From NCBI GenBank assembly GCA_964534325.1, contig CAZHOR010000013.1:1-64000 (forward strand): a stretch of DNA of 64,000 nucleotides. The letters are read 5' to 3'. This DNA is from JdFR-22 sp964534325 (lineage in GTDB: Archaea; Halobacteriota; Archaeoglobi; Archaeoglobales; Archaeoglobaceae). Positions 42,332 through 51,038 of the stretch are shown here, one piece after another (the first letter of the stretch is position 1; each line of letters begins with the position of its first letter). Below the pieces are notes generated by a model. The model searched no databases and was not told the DNA's origin. It saw only the letters and a program-made list of their open reading frames with translations. A program made the position numbers and the translations under genes.

Positions 42332-43462
42332 TTAGAGGTTTTGCACGAAGTCTTCTATTCTGTCTGCGGCTTCTTTGAGCTTTTCCATATTCACCGCGTA
42401 TGCACACCTGATGTGGCCCTCTCCGCATTCTCCGAAAGCATTGCCGGGGACTACGGCCACGTTCTTTTCCATCAGAAGTCTTTCGGTGAACTCCTCACTA
42501 CCCAGCCCTGTGGACTCTATGCTGGGGAATGCGTAGAATGCTCCTTCCGGCAGGTTGACGTCCAGAACTCCTTCAAGTCTCTTGACGAAATAGTTCCTTC
42601 TCCTGATGTATTTGTTCCTCATCTCTTCCAGCTCTTCTTCCGTGTTCTTTAGAGCTTCCAGAGCCCCCAGCTGGGCTGAAATGGGTGCGCACAGCATGGA
42701 GTACTGGTGGATCTTCAGCATGGCATCCAGAAGGTCGGGGGGAGCGATGGCAAAACCCAACCTCAACCCTGTCATGGCGAATGCTTTGGAGAACCCGTTG
42801 AGCACTATAGTCCTGTCCTCCATACCATTCAAAGAGGCGATGGAGACGTGTTTATGGTTGTAAGTTAGCTCCCCATATATTTCATCCGAGATGACGACCA
42901 TATCGTTCTCTATTACCGCATCAGAAATCTCTTCCAATTCCTTTTTGGTGTAACTCACTCCCGTAGGATTTCCGGGATAATTGAGCACTATCGCCTTGGG
43001 CTCTGCTTCTTTATGCTGGGAGATCTTCTCGTAGGTCAGCTTGAAGTCGGGATTGGTGGGAACCGTGATCGCCTCTCCACCTGCAAGTATAGTGAGAGGT
43101 TTGTAAGAAACGTAGCAGGGCTCCGGGATGAGGACAGCATCTCCTGGGTCAACTACAGCTCTTAAAGCGATATCGAATCCTTCGCTCACTCCCGTGGTTA
43201 TCATCACATCATTTATGGGGGCATTCAGCCCGAATTTCTGGTAGTATTCGGTTATGGCCTGCCTGAGCTCGGTCAGCCCGTAATTTGAGGTGTAAGACGT
43301 GATCCCTTTCTCCAGAGAGTAGATCATCTCCTCTCTGATCTTCCACGGGACGGCAAAATCCGGTTCTCCAACGCCCAGGCTGATTATGTCCTTCCTTCCA
43401 ATGACCAGGTCAAAGAACTTGCGGATCCCTGACGGCTTGATGTCCTGGACCTTTTTGTTCAC
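42332..43462 (-). CDS. Class I/II aminotransferase, probable aspartate aminotransferase
   Basis: About 376 residues with fold-type I PLP residues: DISLGVGEPDF-type N-terminus (IISLGVGEPDFAVPW), NYPGNPTGVSY, VVISDEIYGEL, and the Schiff-base lysine in VLNGFSKAFAMTGLRLGF. Arg of GHIRCAYA contacts the substrate carboxylate. GTG 43462 is chosen because it begins VNKKVQDIKPSGIRKFFD, the usual N-terminus. Two upstream ATGs (43504, 43501) have no ribosome-binding site and would overlap the Lrp gene. The upstream Lrp gene ends 4 nt earlier, suggesting paired regulation of amino acid metabolism. Alanine or aromatic aminotransferase activity is possible. Confidence 0.9.
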   Translation of the reverse strand: MNKKVQDIKPSGIRKFFDLVIGRKDIISLGVGEPDFAVPWKIREEMIYSLEKGITSYTSNYGLTELRQAITEYYQKFGLNAPINDVMITTGVSEGFDIALRAVVDPGDAVLIPEPCYVSYKPLTILAGGEAITVPTNPDFKLTYEKISQHKEAEPKAIVLNYPGNPTGVSYTKKELEEISDAVIENDMVVISDEIYGELTYNHKHVSIASLNGMEDRTIVLNGFSKAFAMTGLRLGFAIAPPDLLDAMLKIHQYSMLCAPISAQLGALEALKNTEEELEEMRNKYIRRRNYFVKRLEGVLDVNLPEGAFYAFPSIESTGLGSEEFTERLLMEKNVAVVPGNAFGECGEGHIRCAYAVNMEKLKEAADRIEDFVQNL

Positions 43463-43466
43463 CTTC

Positions 43467-43958
43467 TCACGGGGCAATGGCCAACCTCCGGTCTTCTTCA
43501 TCATCGAACAACAACACGCCCTCCTCCTTATAGCTCCTCAGCAGGAAATGGGTTACAGTATCCTGGACTTCTGGTATGGTGGATATCTTTTCCGCCACAA
43601 AGAAGGAGACCTCCTTGAGCGTCTTGCCGGAGACCACCACCTGAAAATCGTATTGTCCGCTGACCAGCCTCACCGCATGGACACCAGGGAACTTGGCTAT
43701 CCTCTTGGCTATCTCATCATAACCCTTCTCTCTTGACAGTGTGACGTTGACATCGATTATGGCAAAGACCCGGTCCTCTCCCGTCTTTTCCCAGTTGATA
43801 AGGGTCTTGTACTTAAGGATAGTTCCGTTCTCCTCCTCCCTCTTGATTATCTCCTTGATCTCTTCCACGGAGTAACCGGTCATTTGAGCGATTTCATCAT
43901 ACGTGAGCTTCGCATTATCTGATATGATCTCTAATATTTGATGTGTCTTCTCATCCAT
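43467..43958 (-). CDS. Lrp/AsnC-family transcriptional regulator
   Basis: About 163 residues: an N-terminal helix-turn-helix (DEKTHQILEIISDNAKLTYDEIAQMTGYSVEEIKEIIKREEENGTI) followed by an AsnC/RAM ligand-binding beta-alpha-beta domain (FAIIDVNVTLSREKGYDEIAKRIAKFPGVHAVRLVSGQYDFQVVV). ATG 43958 follows GGTGGAT. These octamers sense amino acids. The gene is directly upstream of the aminotransferase in a two-gene operon. Confidence 0.93.
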   Translation of the reverse strand: MDEKTHQILEIISDNAKLTYDEIAQMTGYSVEEIKEIIKREEENGTILKYKTLINWEKTGEDRVFAIIDVNVTLSREKGYDEIAKRIAKFPGVHAVRLVSGQYDFQVVVSGKTLKEVSFFVAEKISTIPEVQDTVTHFLLRSYKEEGVLLFDDEEDRRLAIAP

Positions 43959-44097
43959 AAAATCCACCGATAGAGAAAACATATCCGTGTTATTTAAATT
44001 ATGTTGTCAGGTTCATGAAGTTCGGATTCAAATTCACTTACAAAATCAATTAGGTTATCAATGCAAAATATTAAGTTTCCACCGTAGAGGTTAACTC

Positions 44098-45168
44098 ATG
44101 GGCAGGGAAGAGATCCTACAAACTATAGATAATTATGGTGACGAGGTCAAGATAGCCACTTTAGGCAGTCATTCTGCGCTCAACATCTTGAGAGGCGCAA
44201 AGGATGAGGGATTTAAGACCATGTGTATCTGCAGGGAGAAGGAGAGGATAATCTATGATTCCTTTGAAGTGGCTGACGAGATAATCCCCATCAACGATTT
44301 TCCCGACCTCCTGGATGAAGACGTCCAGAAGAAGTTAGTAGATGATAACGTTATCCTCATCCCCCACGGCTCTTTTAACGCCTACCTTGGTAGTATCGAG
44401 CAGCTCAAGATACCCGTGTTCGGCAATAGAGAACTTATGTACTGGGAGACTGTGAGGGACATGCAGAGAAAGTGGCTTAAGGATGCGGGCTTGAGATTAC
44501 CTGACACTTACGAGAAGCCACAGGATATTGACGGGCTGGTGATAGTCAAGTATCCCGGAGCCAGAGGAGGTAGGGGGTACTTCCTGGCTGCAAGCGAGGA
44601 CGACTTTTATGATAAGTCCCGTAAAATGGTGGAGCAGGGAATGATCACCGAGAACGAGGTCAAAGAAGCACACATCCAGAAATACATTACAGGAGCCAAC
44701 GTCTATTTCTCCTTCTTCTACTCCCCCATAAAAGATAGAGTAGAGCTGATAGCGGTCGACCGGAGATATGAGTCAACTGTAGATGGATTGGGGAAGATAC
44801 CCGCTGACGAGCAGCTTAAGGCAGAGCCGCTCCTGAGCTATACCGTGATAGGAAATTTCCCCGTGGTTTTGAGGGAGAGCCTGCTGGTCCAAGCCCTGAA
44901 CGCCGCCCACAACGTGGTGAAGGAATCCAAGAACATCGCAGAACCGGGAATGGTGGGACCATTCTGTCTGGAGGCGGTCTTTGACGAGAACGCTGAAATG
45001 ACCGTATTCGAGATCTCTGCCCGCATAGTAGCAGGGACCAACGTCGGTGTGCCCACTTTCCCCTACTCCTACATACTCTTTGGAGAGAACATGTACATGG
45101 GGAGGAGGATTGCCAGAGAGTTCAGGCTTGCCATAGACGAAGGGAGACTGAAAGAGGTTATCTATTAA
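44098..45168 (+). CDS. purP: Formate-dependent FAICAR synthetase PurP
   Basis: These 356 residues are a complete archaeal PurP (ATP-grasp). It starts with IATLGSHSALNILRGAKDEGFKT and continues with VILIPHGSFNAYLG, the ATP-binding VKYPGARGGRGYFLA, and EISARIVAGTNVGVPTFPYSYILFGENMYMGRRIA at the end. It formylates AICAR with formate and ATP, the archaeal route in purine synthesis. GAGG lies before the ATG. It is monocistronic. Confidence 0.96.
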   Translation: MGREEILQTIDNYGDEVKIATLGSHSALNILRGAKDEGFKTMCICREKERIIYDSFEVADEIIPINDFPDLLDEDVQKKLVDDNVILIPHGSFNAYLGSIEQLKIPVFGNRELMYWETVRDMQRKWLKDAGLRLPDTYEKPQDIDGLVIVKYPGARGGRGYFLAASEDDFYDKSRKMVEQGMITENEVKEAHIQKYITGANVYFSFFYSPIKDRVELIAVDRRYESTVDGLGKIPADEQLKAEPLLSYTVIGNFPVVLRESLLVQALNAAHNVVKESKNIAEPGMVGPFCLEAVFDENAEMTVFEISARIVAGTNVGVPTFPYSYILFGENMYMGRRIAREFRLAIDEGRLKEVIY

Positions 45169-45250
45169 GCTTAATATCCCCTTGGCAATCAAAATTCAGT
45201 TATTCTGTCCCTAAGTAGGAATCGAATAACCTTAAGCCCCAATCAATTCC

Positions 45251-45465
45251 TTACCTTTGCAAATCAGCACATTTAACGGGTCGAATAAGCTCATTTGTTA
45301 TTACAACCTCAACTTCATCTTTTCTTTTAGCCAGTGCAGGGTTGGGAACAGCTCTGGATTTGATGCTGCAAAAACGACTTTTAGCCGCTTAGACGCTCTG
45401 GCAACTTCAAACCAGTTTTGCTGGAGTTCATATGGATTTTCCTTAGTAAAATTTTGATAAGCATA
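45251..45465 (-). pseudogene. Coding-like remnant of unknown gene, frameshifted
   Basis: On the minus strand, downstream of the second cytochrome gene, a frame reads YAYQNFTKENPYELQQNWFE and continues with RLKVVFAASNPELFPTLHWL. A one-base shift near 45325 then gives KRKDEVEVVITNELIRPVKC to a TAA at 45251. Both halves look protein-like and join naturally. No start with a ribosome-binding site is present. The family is not recognised. It is most likely the 3' end of a deleted gene. Confidence 0.4.
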
Positions 45466-45477
45466 AAAAAGGACACT

Positions 45478-48336
45478 TTATTTCTTCCTGAATGCGTATG
45501 TCAGAACCACAATAGCAGCTATTATCACTGCAAATATACCTATTGCTACTGTTGGCTGCTGCCAAATTGAAGGTAAGAAGACTTGTTCTTTAGTTTGTGA
45601 AGCAGTTGGCTGAGCGGTGGGGGTCTCTGTCTCTATGGGTGCCCCAACTGGCTTTTCTTCGGATGTGGATGGCATTGAGGAAATAGATAACTCACCAACA
45701 CTACTTGTGGTAGCGGGAGTTGGAGTCTCAGTTGAAACGGTTGCAGAAAGTGGTAAACCACCTCCACCACCCCCACCTGCACCACCTTGACCTCCACCAC
45801 TCCTATTGTCAGTAGATTGGGGTGTTGTTTCTGTGGGTTCAGTTTCTGAGGGTTGAGGTTCTTCTGTTGAGAGTTCCTTTGTTGAAATCTCATTAATATC
45901 CGGGCTTCTTTCTTCGTCAACTACTCCATCTCCGTCGTGATCTATGCTCAATAAGTATTCTGTTACATTTGGCTCTATATCAACAAAAGCCGTTGTATTA
46001 GGGGTGACTGATACGTTCTCAAATTTAGTGGTAGGGATGTCAGAACCTGCAGGAGGGGCTCTTGTAAAGTTGAAAGTGCCGTAATCATATGCATTTATCT
46101 CTGCAGAGTATTTTAGATTTGCTGGCAAGTAAAATGTCTTAGTATGATCTACGGTAATCAAATCTGCATTAGTTATATTATTTGTTCCGTTATCTGCAAT
46201 GATATTTCCATATTCATCAGTAATTGTAACATTTACCGGACACGCAACCTCAATCTGGGTGTATTCTACGGAACTACAATCAGGCTCACCTGATGCCGGA
46301 TCATACCCCTCATCTACGTTTACCTCCCCTCTGGGGGCATCGTGAGAAACCGGATCATACGGATGGAACAATCCTTCATGTCCGGAATCGATTAGATCTG
46401 TAATGCAGCTTGTAGAGAAGCTATCGGGTATGGTGAACACAATTTTTCTGCCAGAGTTCTGTACGTCGATGGTAACACCATCTAACATGTCATGATATGC
46501 TCCTTTAAGGCGCCAATTATCCGCAGGAGGTTGACTACACACTCCTGGAGAACATCTCTGGTAACAAACACTATCCCTATCTTCCAGGGTAGTAGGACAA
46601 TTTGCGGAATACCATAGCCTATAGTAGGTGTCAGTTGAAGTGTCGTTGTCCAGTGTCAAGTATACGCCAGCATCGGGATTAGGATTATTGATGGTCCACT
46701 TGTATCCACCGTTAAGGAGTTCGAATTTTATACCATATCCATCGAGGGTTGTATATGACCAGTTTGGACAGCAAGTCGAACAAGAAGGACATCCTCCACT
46801 CACCACATTAACCATATCGGTGTAGGTGTCCTTCAGGTCACTGTCATCAGTAACCGTGAGGTTAACTGTGTGATTACCCTCAGATGAATAGGTGTGGCTG
46901 ATGGTAGGATCACTTACGGTGGTGGTGTTACCATCTCCAAACTCCCACTTGTAGCTCACTATTGTTTCGTCATCAGTGCTGCCGCTGGCATCGAAACTTA
47001 CCGGCTCACCCGGCTCTGGCTGAGCTGGGGAGAAGATAAAGTATGCTTCAGGCTCAGTTGGACATGGTTTTCCTCTTGAATTACAGGTAAGTCCAGAAGG
47101 TTCAGACCCTATATAGATATTTTTTACGTATGTATTACTTGTGTGGCAATTACAACCTTTACTAGGATCATCAGGGTGAACTGCTGCTTCATGACAGCCC
47201 ATACATGTGTCTCCTACAAAAGTCCTGGCGTAAGTACTTGAAACTAGCTCGATAAAACCTGAAGGATTATGATCAGAGTTCATGGGCTCCTTAGTTTTAC
47301 CGTCTCCGTGACAGGTTCCACAGCTAACTGACTCTGCTGCATGTACCGACTTTGAGTTAGTGTCGTCTATTACTGATTGAAGATTATAATCGGTTGGTCC
47401 ATCATATACTTCAGCAAATCTGTCTACTTTATGGCATTCAGTGCAATATTCTGTGTTGACGCCCTCAGCTCTGTTGGAAACGTAATGGTATCTGAAGTGG
47501 TTCCAGCAGTCGTTTTTGTAACTCCACTCCGTACGACTGCTACTGTCAGTGTTGATCTCTATAGGAGCATGACTTAAATAGTTCTCATCACCACTGTATG
47601 TTCCTTGTACTAATGTATCGTATACATTTTGGTGGCAGCCAACACAGTTGACATCGTTTTTACTCAAGAATACGTGTTTTTCCCCTGATTTCGTATAGTT
47701 GGAAGTGTGCTCTCTAGTGCCGTTATAAGAAAGCGAGGATATTCTCCACCCCTCAACAGAATATTCTATGTTCCAGAAATACTTGTAGGTCACCTCAGTT
47801 AATTGATTAGTATGGCAACTAACACAAGCTTCGTTCTCACCCTTCGAGAAATCATAGTTTAATGATTCCTCCACAAACTGTTTATGAGCAGAAGCACTCG
47901 ACCCATAACCCGATTCATTGAAACCACTTGCCGTAGGAGCTTGCTTCTCTACCCCCGTATCATTGGAGTATGTTCCATTGTTCTCGTGACAATCCAAACA
48001 CCTGGGTATAAACAGGTCATGGGTTTTGTCGGAGTACTCAAGCTCTTCACCGCTAGCGGTTCTTGTCATTTTATGGCATTCTTCACAACTAAAGTCGGAG
48101 TGAATTGAAGAATTATTCAAGTGGTCTTGTATTGTTCCATGGCAACCAGCACAGCCAGTACTGAAGTTCAAATCGATACTCCCATCAGTAGCATTCATGT
48201 CCTCCAAAATCCATTCATAATTATAAGCATCGTAACTCTTGTTGAAAGTCATGGTTGTTTTACCCGCAAATACTGAAGGTAGAACTGCTGCTCCAATTAC
48301 AATCACAGCTACTGCCAGAACTAGCGCTACCCTCAC
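45478..48336 (-). CDS. Membrane-anchored multihaem c-type cytochrome with PKD domain
   Basis: About 952 residues: signal peptide (VRVALVLAVAVIVIGAAVLPSVFAG), then eight CXXCH haem sites in the order CAGCH, CEECH, CLDCH, CVSCH, CVGCH, CTECH, CGTCH, CMGCH, and a CXCH (GCNCH). Paired spare histidines (THDLF, SAHKQF, SHAPIE, VHAAES, VHPDD) suggest bis-His ligation. A PKD domain (DASGSTDDETIVSYKWEFGDG) follows, then a Cys cluster (CPSCSTCCPNW), an unassigned beta-rich region, a Pro/Thr/Ser linker and a C-terminal transmembrane helix ending YAFRKK. GTG 48336 overlaps the upstream stop (TAGTG) and follows GGTGGTGG. It is probably an extracellular electron-transfer protein on the cell surface. Confidence 0.93.
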   Translation of the reverse strand: MRVALVLAVAVIVIGAAVLPSVFAGKTTMTFNKSYDAYNYEWILEDMNATDGSIDLNFSTGCAGCHGTIQDHLNNSSIHSDFSCEECHKMTRTASGEELEYSDKTHDLFIPRCLDCHENNGTYSNDTGVEKQAPTASGFNESGYGSSASAHKQFVEESLNYDFSKGENEACVSCHTNQLTEVTYKYFWNIEYSVEGWRISSLSYNGTREHTSNYTKSGEKHVFLSKNDVNCVGCHQNVYDTLVQGTYSGDENYLSHAPIEINTDSSSRTEWSYKNDCWNHFRYHYVSNRAEGVNTEYCTECHKVDRFAEVYDGPTDYNLQSVIDDTNSKSVHAAESVSCGTCHGDGKTKEPMNSDHNPSGFIELVSSTYARTFVGDTCMGCHEAAVHPDDPSKGCNCHTSNTYVKNIYIGSEPSGLTCNSRGKPCPTEPEAYFIFSPAQPEPGEPVSFDASGSTDDETIVSYKWEFGDGNTTTVSDPTISHTYSSEGNHTVNLTVTDDSDLKDTYTDMVNVVSGGCPSCSTCCPNWSYTTLDGYGIKFELLNGGYKWTINNPNPDAGVYLTLDNDTSTDTYYRLWYSANCPTTLEDRDSVCYQRCSPGVCSQPPADNWRLKGAYHDMLDGVTIDVQNSGRKIVFTIPDSFSTSCITDLIDSGHEGLFHPYDPVSHDAPRGEVNVDEGYDPASGEPDCSSVEYTQIEVACPVNVTITDEYGNIIADNGTNNITNADLITVDHTKTFYLPANLKYSAEINAYDYGTFNFTRAPPAGSDIPTTKFENVSVTPNTTAFVDIEPNVTEYLLSIDHDGDGVVDEERSPDINEISTKELSTEEPQPSETEPTETTPQSTDNRSGGGQGGAGGGGGGGLPLSATVSTETPTPATTSSVGELSISSMPSTSEEKPVGAPIETETPTAQPTASQTKEQVFLPSIWQQPTVAIGIFAVIIAAIVVLTYAFRKK

Positions 48337-50279
48337 TACTTCCACCACCATATCGCTTCTTCGTAAATGTACTTATTATCGGCACCAGTTCTAAGCTTGT
48401 TCCATGAACCATCATAGCAGTACCAGTAGACATCCAAGTCGAAGCCTCCAGCACTCTCCGCTCTGAATTCTATTTTATCAGCATAGTAATCCCAGCAAGA
48501 ATCCGGGAGGGTCAGGTTTGTCGTGCCGGTACCGTCTTTCACTTTCCATTTGGCATCAATGGCACCAGATGGTTTTGTGTAATTGAAGATGACATATGCC
48601 GAGTCATCAGAATCGTCTTCATATCCGTAAGTGCCCCAATCACCATCGTAAGTATTTGCACAATCGTAGATACCATCCCAAGTTCCAGAGCAGCTTGTAG
48701 TGTTTGCGTCTTCCTGATAAACCCAACCTGCTGGTTCTGATGATACTTTAACAACATCGGTGTATGTATCCTTTAGACCACTGTCGTCAGTAACCGTGAG
48801 GTTGACCGTATAGTTACCCTCAGATGAATAGGTGTGGTTAATTGTGGGGTCACTTACAGTGGTGGTGTTTCCATCTCCAAACTCCCATTTGTAACTCTCT
48901 ATTGTTCCGTCATCACTGCTGCCGCTGGCATTAAATTCGACTGACTCATTTGGTTGTGGGTAGAGCGGGGTCCATTCAAAGTATGCTTCGGGTCCAGTGG
49001 GACATGGTTTTCCTGCTGAGTTGCAGGCAAGTCCAGAAGGCTCAGACTCTATATAGACATTTTCTACAACAGTATTGCTTGTGTGGCAACTACAACCTTT
49101 TTCAGTGTTATCGGGGTGAACTGCTGCTTGGTGACAGCCCATACATATATCTCCTACCACAGTCCCGGCATAAGTACTTGAAACCTCTTCGACAAAATCT
49201 GAAGGATTGTGGTCACTGCAAGTCGGTTCTTTGGTCTTGCCATCACCGTGACAAGTTCCACAACTAACAGACTCCGCTGCATGTACCGACTTGGAGTTAG
49301 TATCACCAACCACGCTATTCAGGCTGTAGGTGCTCGCCTGGCTAGAGTGCGTTTCAGCGTATCTATCCACTTTATGGCATTCGATGCAGTACTCTGTGTT
49401 GACGTTCTCTGAACGCTGCGATTCGTGGTGGTATCTGAAGTTGTTCCAGCAGTCGTTTTCGTCACTCCACCCCGTACCGCTATCATCATCGTTTATCTCT
49501 ATGGGAGCATGACTTAGATAGTCCTCATCAGTGCCGTTTGTTCCATAGACCAGTGTATCGTACACGTTTTGGTGACAACCAACACAATTAACATCGTTTT
49601 TACTTAAAAACACGTGTTTGTCTCCTGATCCTGTATAATTGGAGGTATGTTCTCTAGTACCATTATAAGAGAGCGAAGATATGCTCCACCCACTAATAGA
49701 GTACTCTATGTTCCAGAAATACTTGTAAGTTACCTCAGTCGATTGATTGGTGTGACAGTTGATGCAAGCTTCGTTCTCACCCTTCGAGAAACCGAAGTTC
49801 AGTGATTCCTCCACAAATTTTTTGTGAGCGGAAGCATTTGTCCCATAATCTGTTTCATTGAAACCCGTTGCTGGTGGTGCTTGCTTCTCTACCCCCGTGT
49901 CATTTTTATACGTTCCATTGTTCTCGTGACAATCCAAGCACCTCGGTATAATCAGGTCATGAGTTTGGTTTGAGTATTCGATCTCTTCTCCGCTGGCCGT
50001 TCTCGTCAATTTATGGCACTCCTCACAACTAAAGCCAGAGTGGACCGAAGAAGTATTGAGTTGATCCTGTATTGCTCCATGACAACCAGCACATCCACCA
50101 CTAATATTCAAATCAACCCTATCAGTGGCATTCATGTCCTCCAAAACCCAAAAATAATCATAGATATCATAAACCTTATTAAAAGTCATTTTGGTCATAC
50201 CGGCAAATACCGAAGGTAGAACTGCCGCTCCAATCACGACTACAGCTACTAATAGAAGTATGGCTATCCTGGCCTTCAC
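48336..50279 (-). CDS. Secreted multihaem c-type cytochrome with PKD domain
   Basis: The 647 residues form a tandem paralogue of the downstream cytochrome. It has a signal peptide (IAILLLVAVVVIGAAVLPSVFA), eight CXXCH (CAGCH, CEECH, CLDCH, CINCH, CVGCH, CIECH, CGTCH, CMGCH), a CXCH (GCSCH) and a PKD domain (EFNASGSSDDGTIESYKWEF). It then ends in a different C-terminal module of about 130 residues rich in Trp, Tyr and Asp (ending EEAIWWWK). There is no transmembrane anchor, so it is probably secreted or bound to its paralogue. GTG start follows GGAGGGG. It ends TAG-TGA and is coupled to the next cytochrome. Confidence 0.93.
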   Translation of the reverse strand: MKARIAILLLVAVVVIGAAVLPSVFAGMTKMTFNKVYDIYDYFWVLEDMNATDRVDLNISGGCAGCHGAIQDQLNTSSVHSGFSCEECHKLTRTASGEEIEYSNQTHDLIIPRCLDCHENNGTYKNDTGVEKQAPPATGFNETDYGTNASAHKKFVEESLNFGFSKGENEACINCHTNQSTEVTYKYFWNIEYSISGWSISSLSYNGTREHTSNYTGSGDKHVFLSKNDVNCVGCHQNVYDTLVYGTNGTDEDYLSHAPIEINDDDSGTGWSDENDCWNNFRYHHESQRSENVNTEYCIECHKVDRYAETHSSQASTYSLNSVVGDTNSKSVHAAESVSCGTCHGDGKTKEPTCSDHNPSDFVEEVSSTYAGTVVGDICMGCHQAAVHPDNTEKGCSCHTSNTVVENVYIESEPSGLACNSAGKPCPTGPEAYFEWTPLYPQPNESVEFNASGSSDDGTIESYKWEFGDGNTTTVSDPTINHTYSSEGNYTVNLTVTDDSGLKDTYTDVVKVSSEPAGWVYQEDANTTSCSGTWDGIYDCANTYDGDWGTYGYEDDSDDSAYVIFNYTKPSGAIDAKWKVKDGTGTTNLTLPDSCWDYYADKIEFRAESAGGFDLDVYWYCYDGSWNKLRTGADNKYIYEEAIWWWK

Positions 50280-50530
50280 TTATTACACCCCTCCAACCGA
50301 CAAGGCTCGCTTTAATTTCTTCTTTTATTATGAACTTTAGCCTTAGGTGTCAGCTATTTATTGAACTTTTTAGGTAAAAAACTTTTCCAATTTTTCAACT
50401 GATAATAACAACAAGAATGCATGTGAGAGTTAAACAGGATCCACAGAATCAGTATTTGTTGGTGATTTATGGAGAAGCGGCAGCAAGAAAGGATTTGGGC
50501 TAAAGCCAAATAGCTATCTCATAGAATTAT
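50280..50530. other. Intergenic region
   Basis: About 250 nt. A short plus-strand stretch from ATG 50418 reads MHVRVKQDPQNQYLLVIYGE, then a stop after 28 codons. It looks coding-like but has no ribosome-binding site and may be a remnant. An inverted repeat TTTGG/CCAAA flanks its stop. Confidence 0.35.
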
Positions 50531-50803
50531 CTATTCACTGGAAAGTAGTTTCCCATGCCTCTCCAGCCACTCGACCAATTCTTTTACTGCCTCAGTTTTG
50601 TAAGAGAACCTTAATTCGATCTTTGCACTCTCCATGACCCCTTCTCCTCCTTCATAGCTGGCAAGCACTTCTACTTGACCTCCTTTCCACTTAAAGACTC
50701 CAAACCTTCCAGCCCACCTGATCTTATGTTTACTGAGGATCTCCTTGAAACCATTCTTATTCTCCTGATATACTTGACCATCCAAACCATAAACAACCTT
50801 CAT
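50531..50803 (-). CDS. Small protein of unknown function
   Basis: This 90-residue protein alternates beta strands (VVYGLDGQVYQENKNG, RFGVFKWKGGQVEVLASY, KIELRFSYKT) with a C-terminal helix (AVKELVEWLERHGKL). I recognise no family. GGAGGG lies 5 nt before the ATG, so it is likely expressed. There is no transmembrane segment or signal peptide, and it has no close partner. Confidence 0.6.
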   Translation of the reverse strand: MKVVYGLDGQVYQENKNGFKEILSKHKIRWAGRFGVFKWKGGQVEVLASYEGGEGVMESAKIELRFSYKTEAVKELVEWLERHGKLLSSE

Positions 50804-51000
50804 ACTATCCCTCCAGCACTCCTATCATACAACCTTATAAATCCATCGTCCTGAATAGTAATGCTGACCAAATAAAATTAATTCCGAATATGCATTACCA
50901 AATTCTGGTTATAAAGAAGTAATCGCTGTTTAACTGTGTTATTTTCGGTAAGCAGAACTTTATTACTTAATTCAGTTTCTTATTAAAGCTTCATACAATT

Positions 51001-51009
51001 CTATATATC
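51001..51009 (+). promoter_or_regulatory. TATA box of the VWA-protein gene
   Basis: CTATATATC lies 30 nt before the ATG at 51039. The leader would be only a few bases, although a GGGGGA ribosome-binding site also precedes the start. Confidence 0.5.
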
Positions 51010-51038
51010 ATTACATAAAAGCATGATTGGGGGATAAT

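Noticed and set aside
50418..50504. 28-codon open stretch starting MHVRVKQDPQ
   Set aside because: Too short, no ribosome-binding site, no family recognised; mentioned only as part of an intergenic region.
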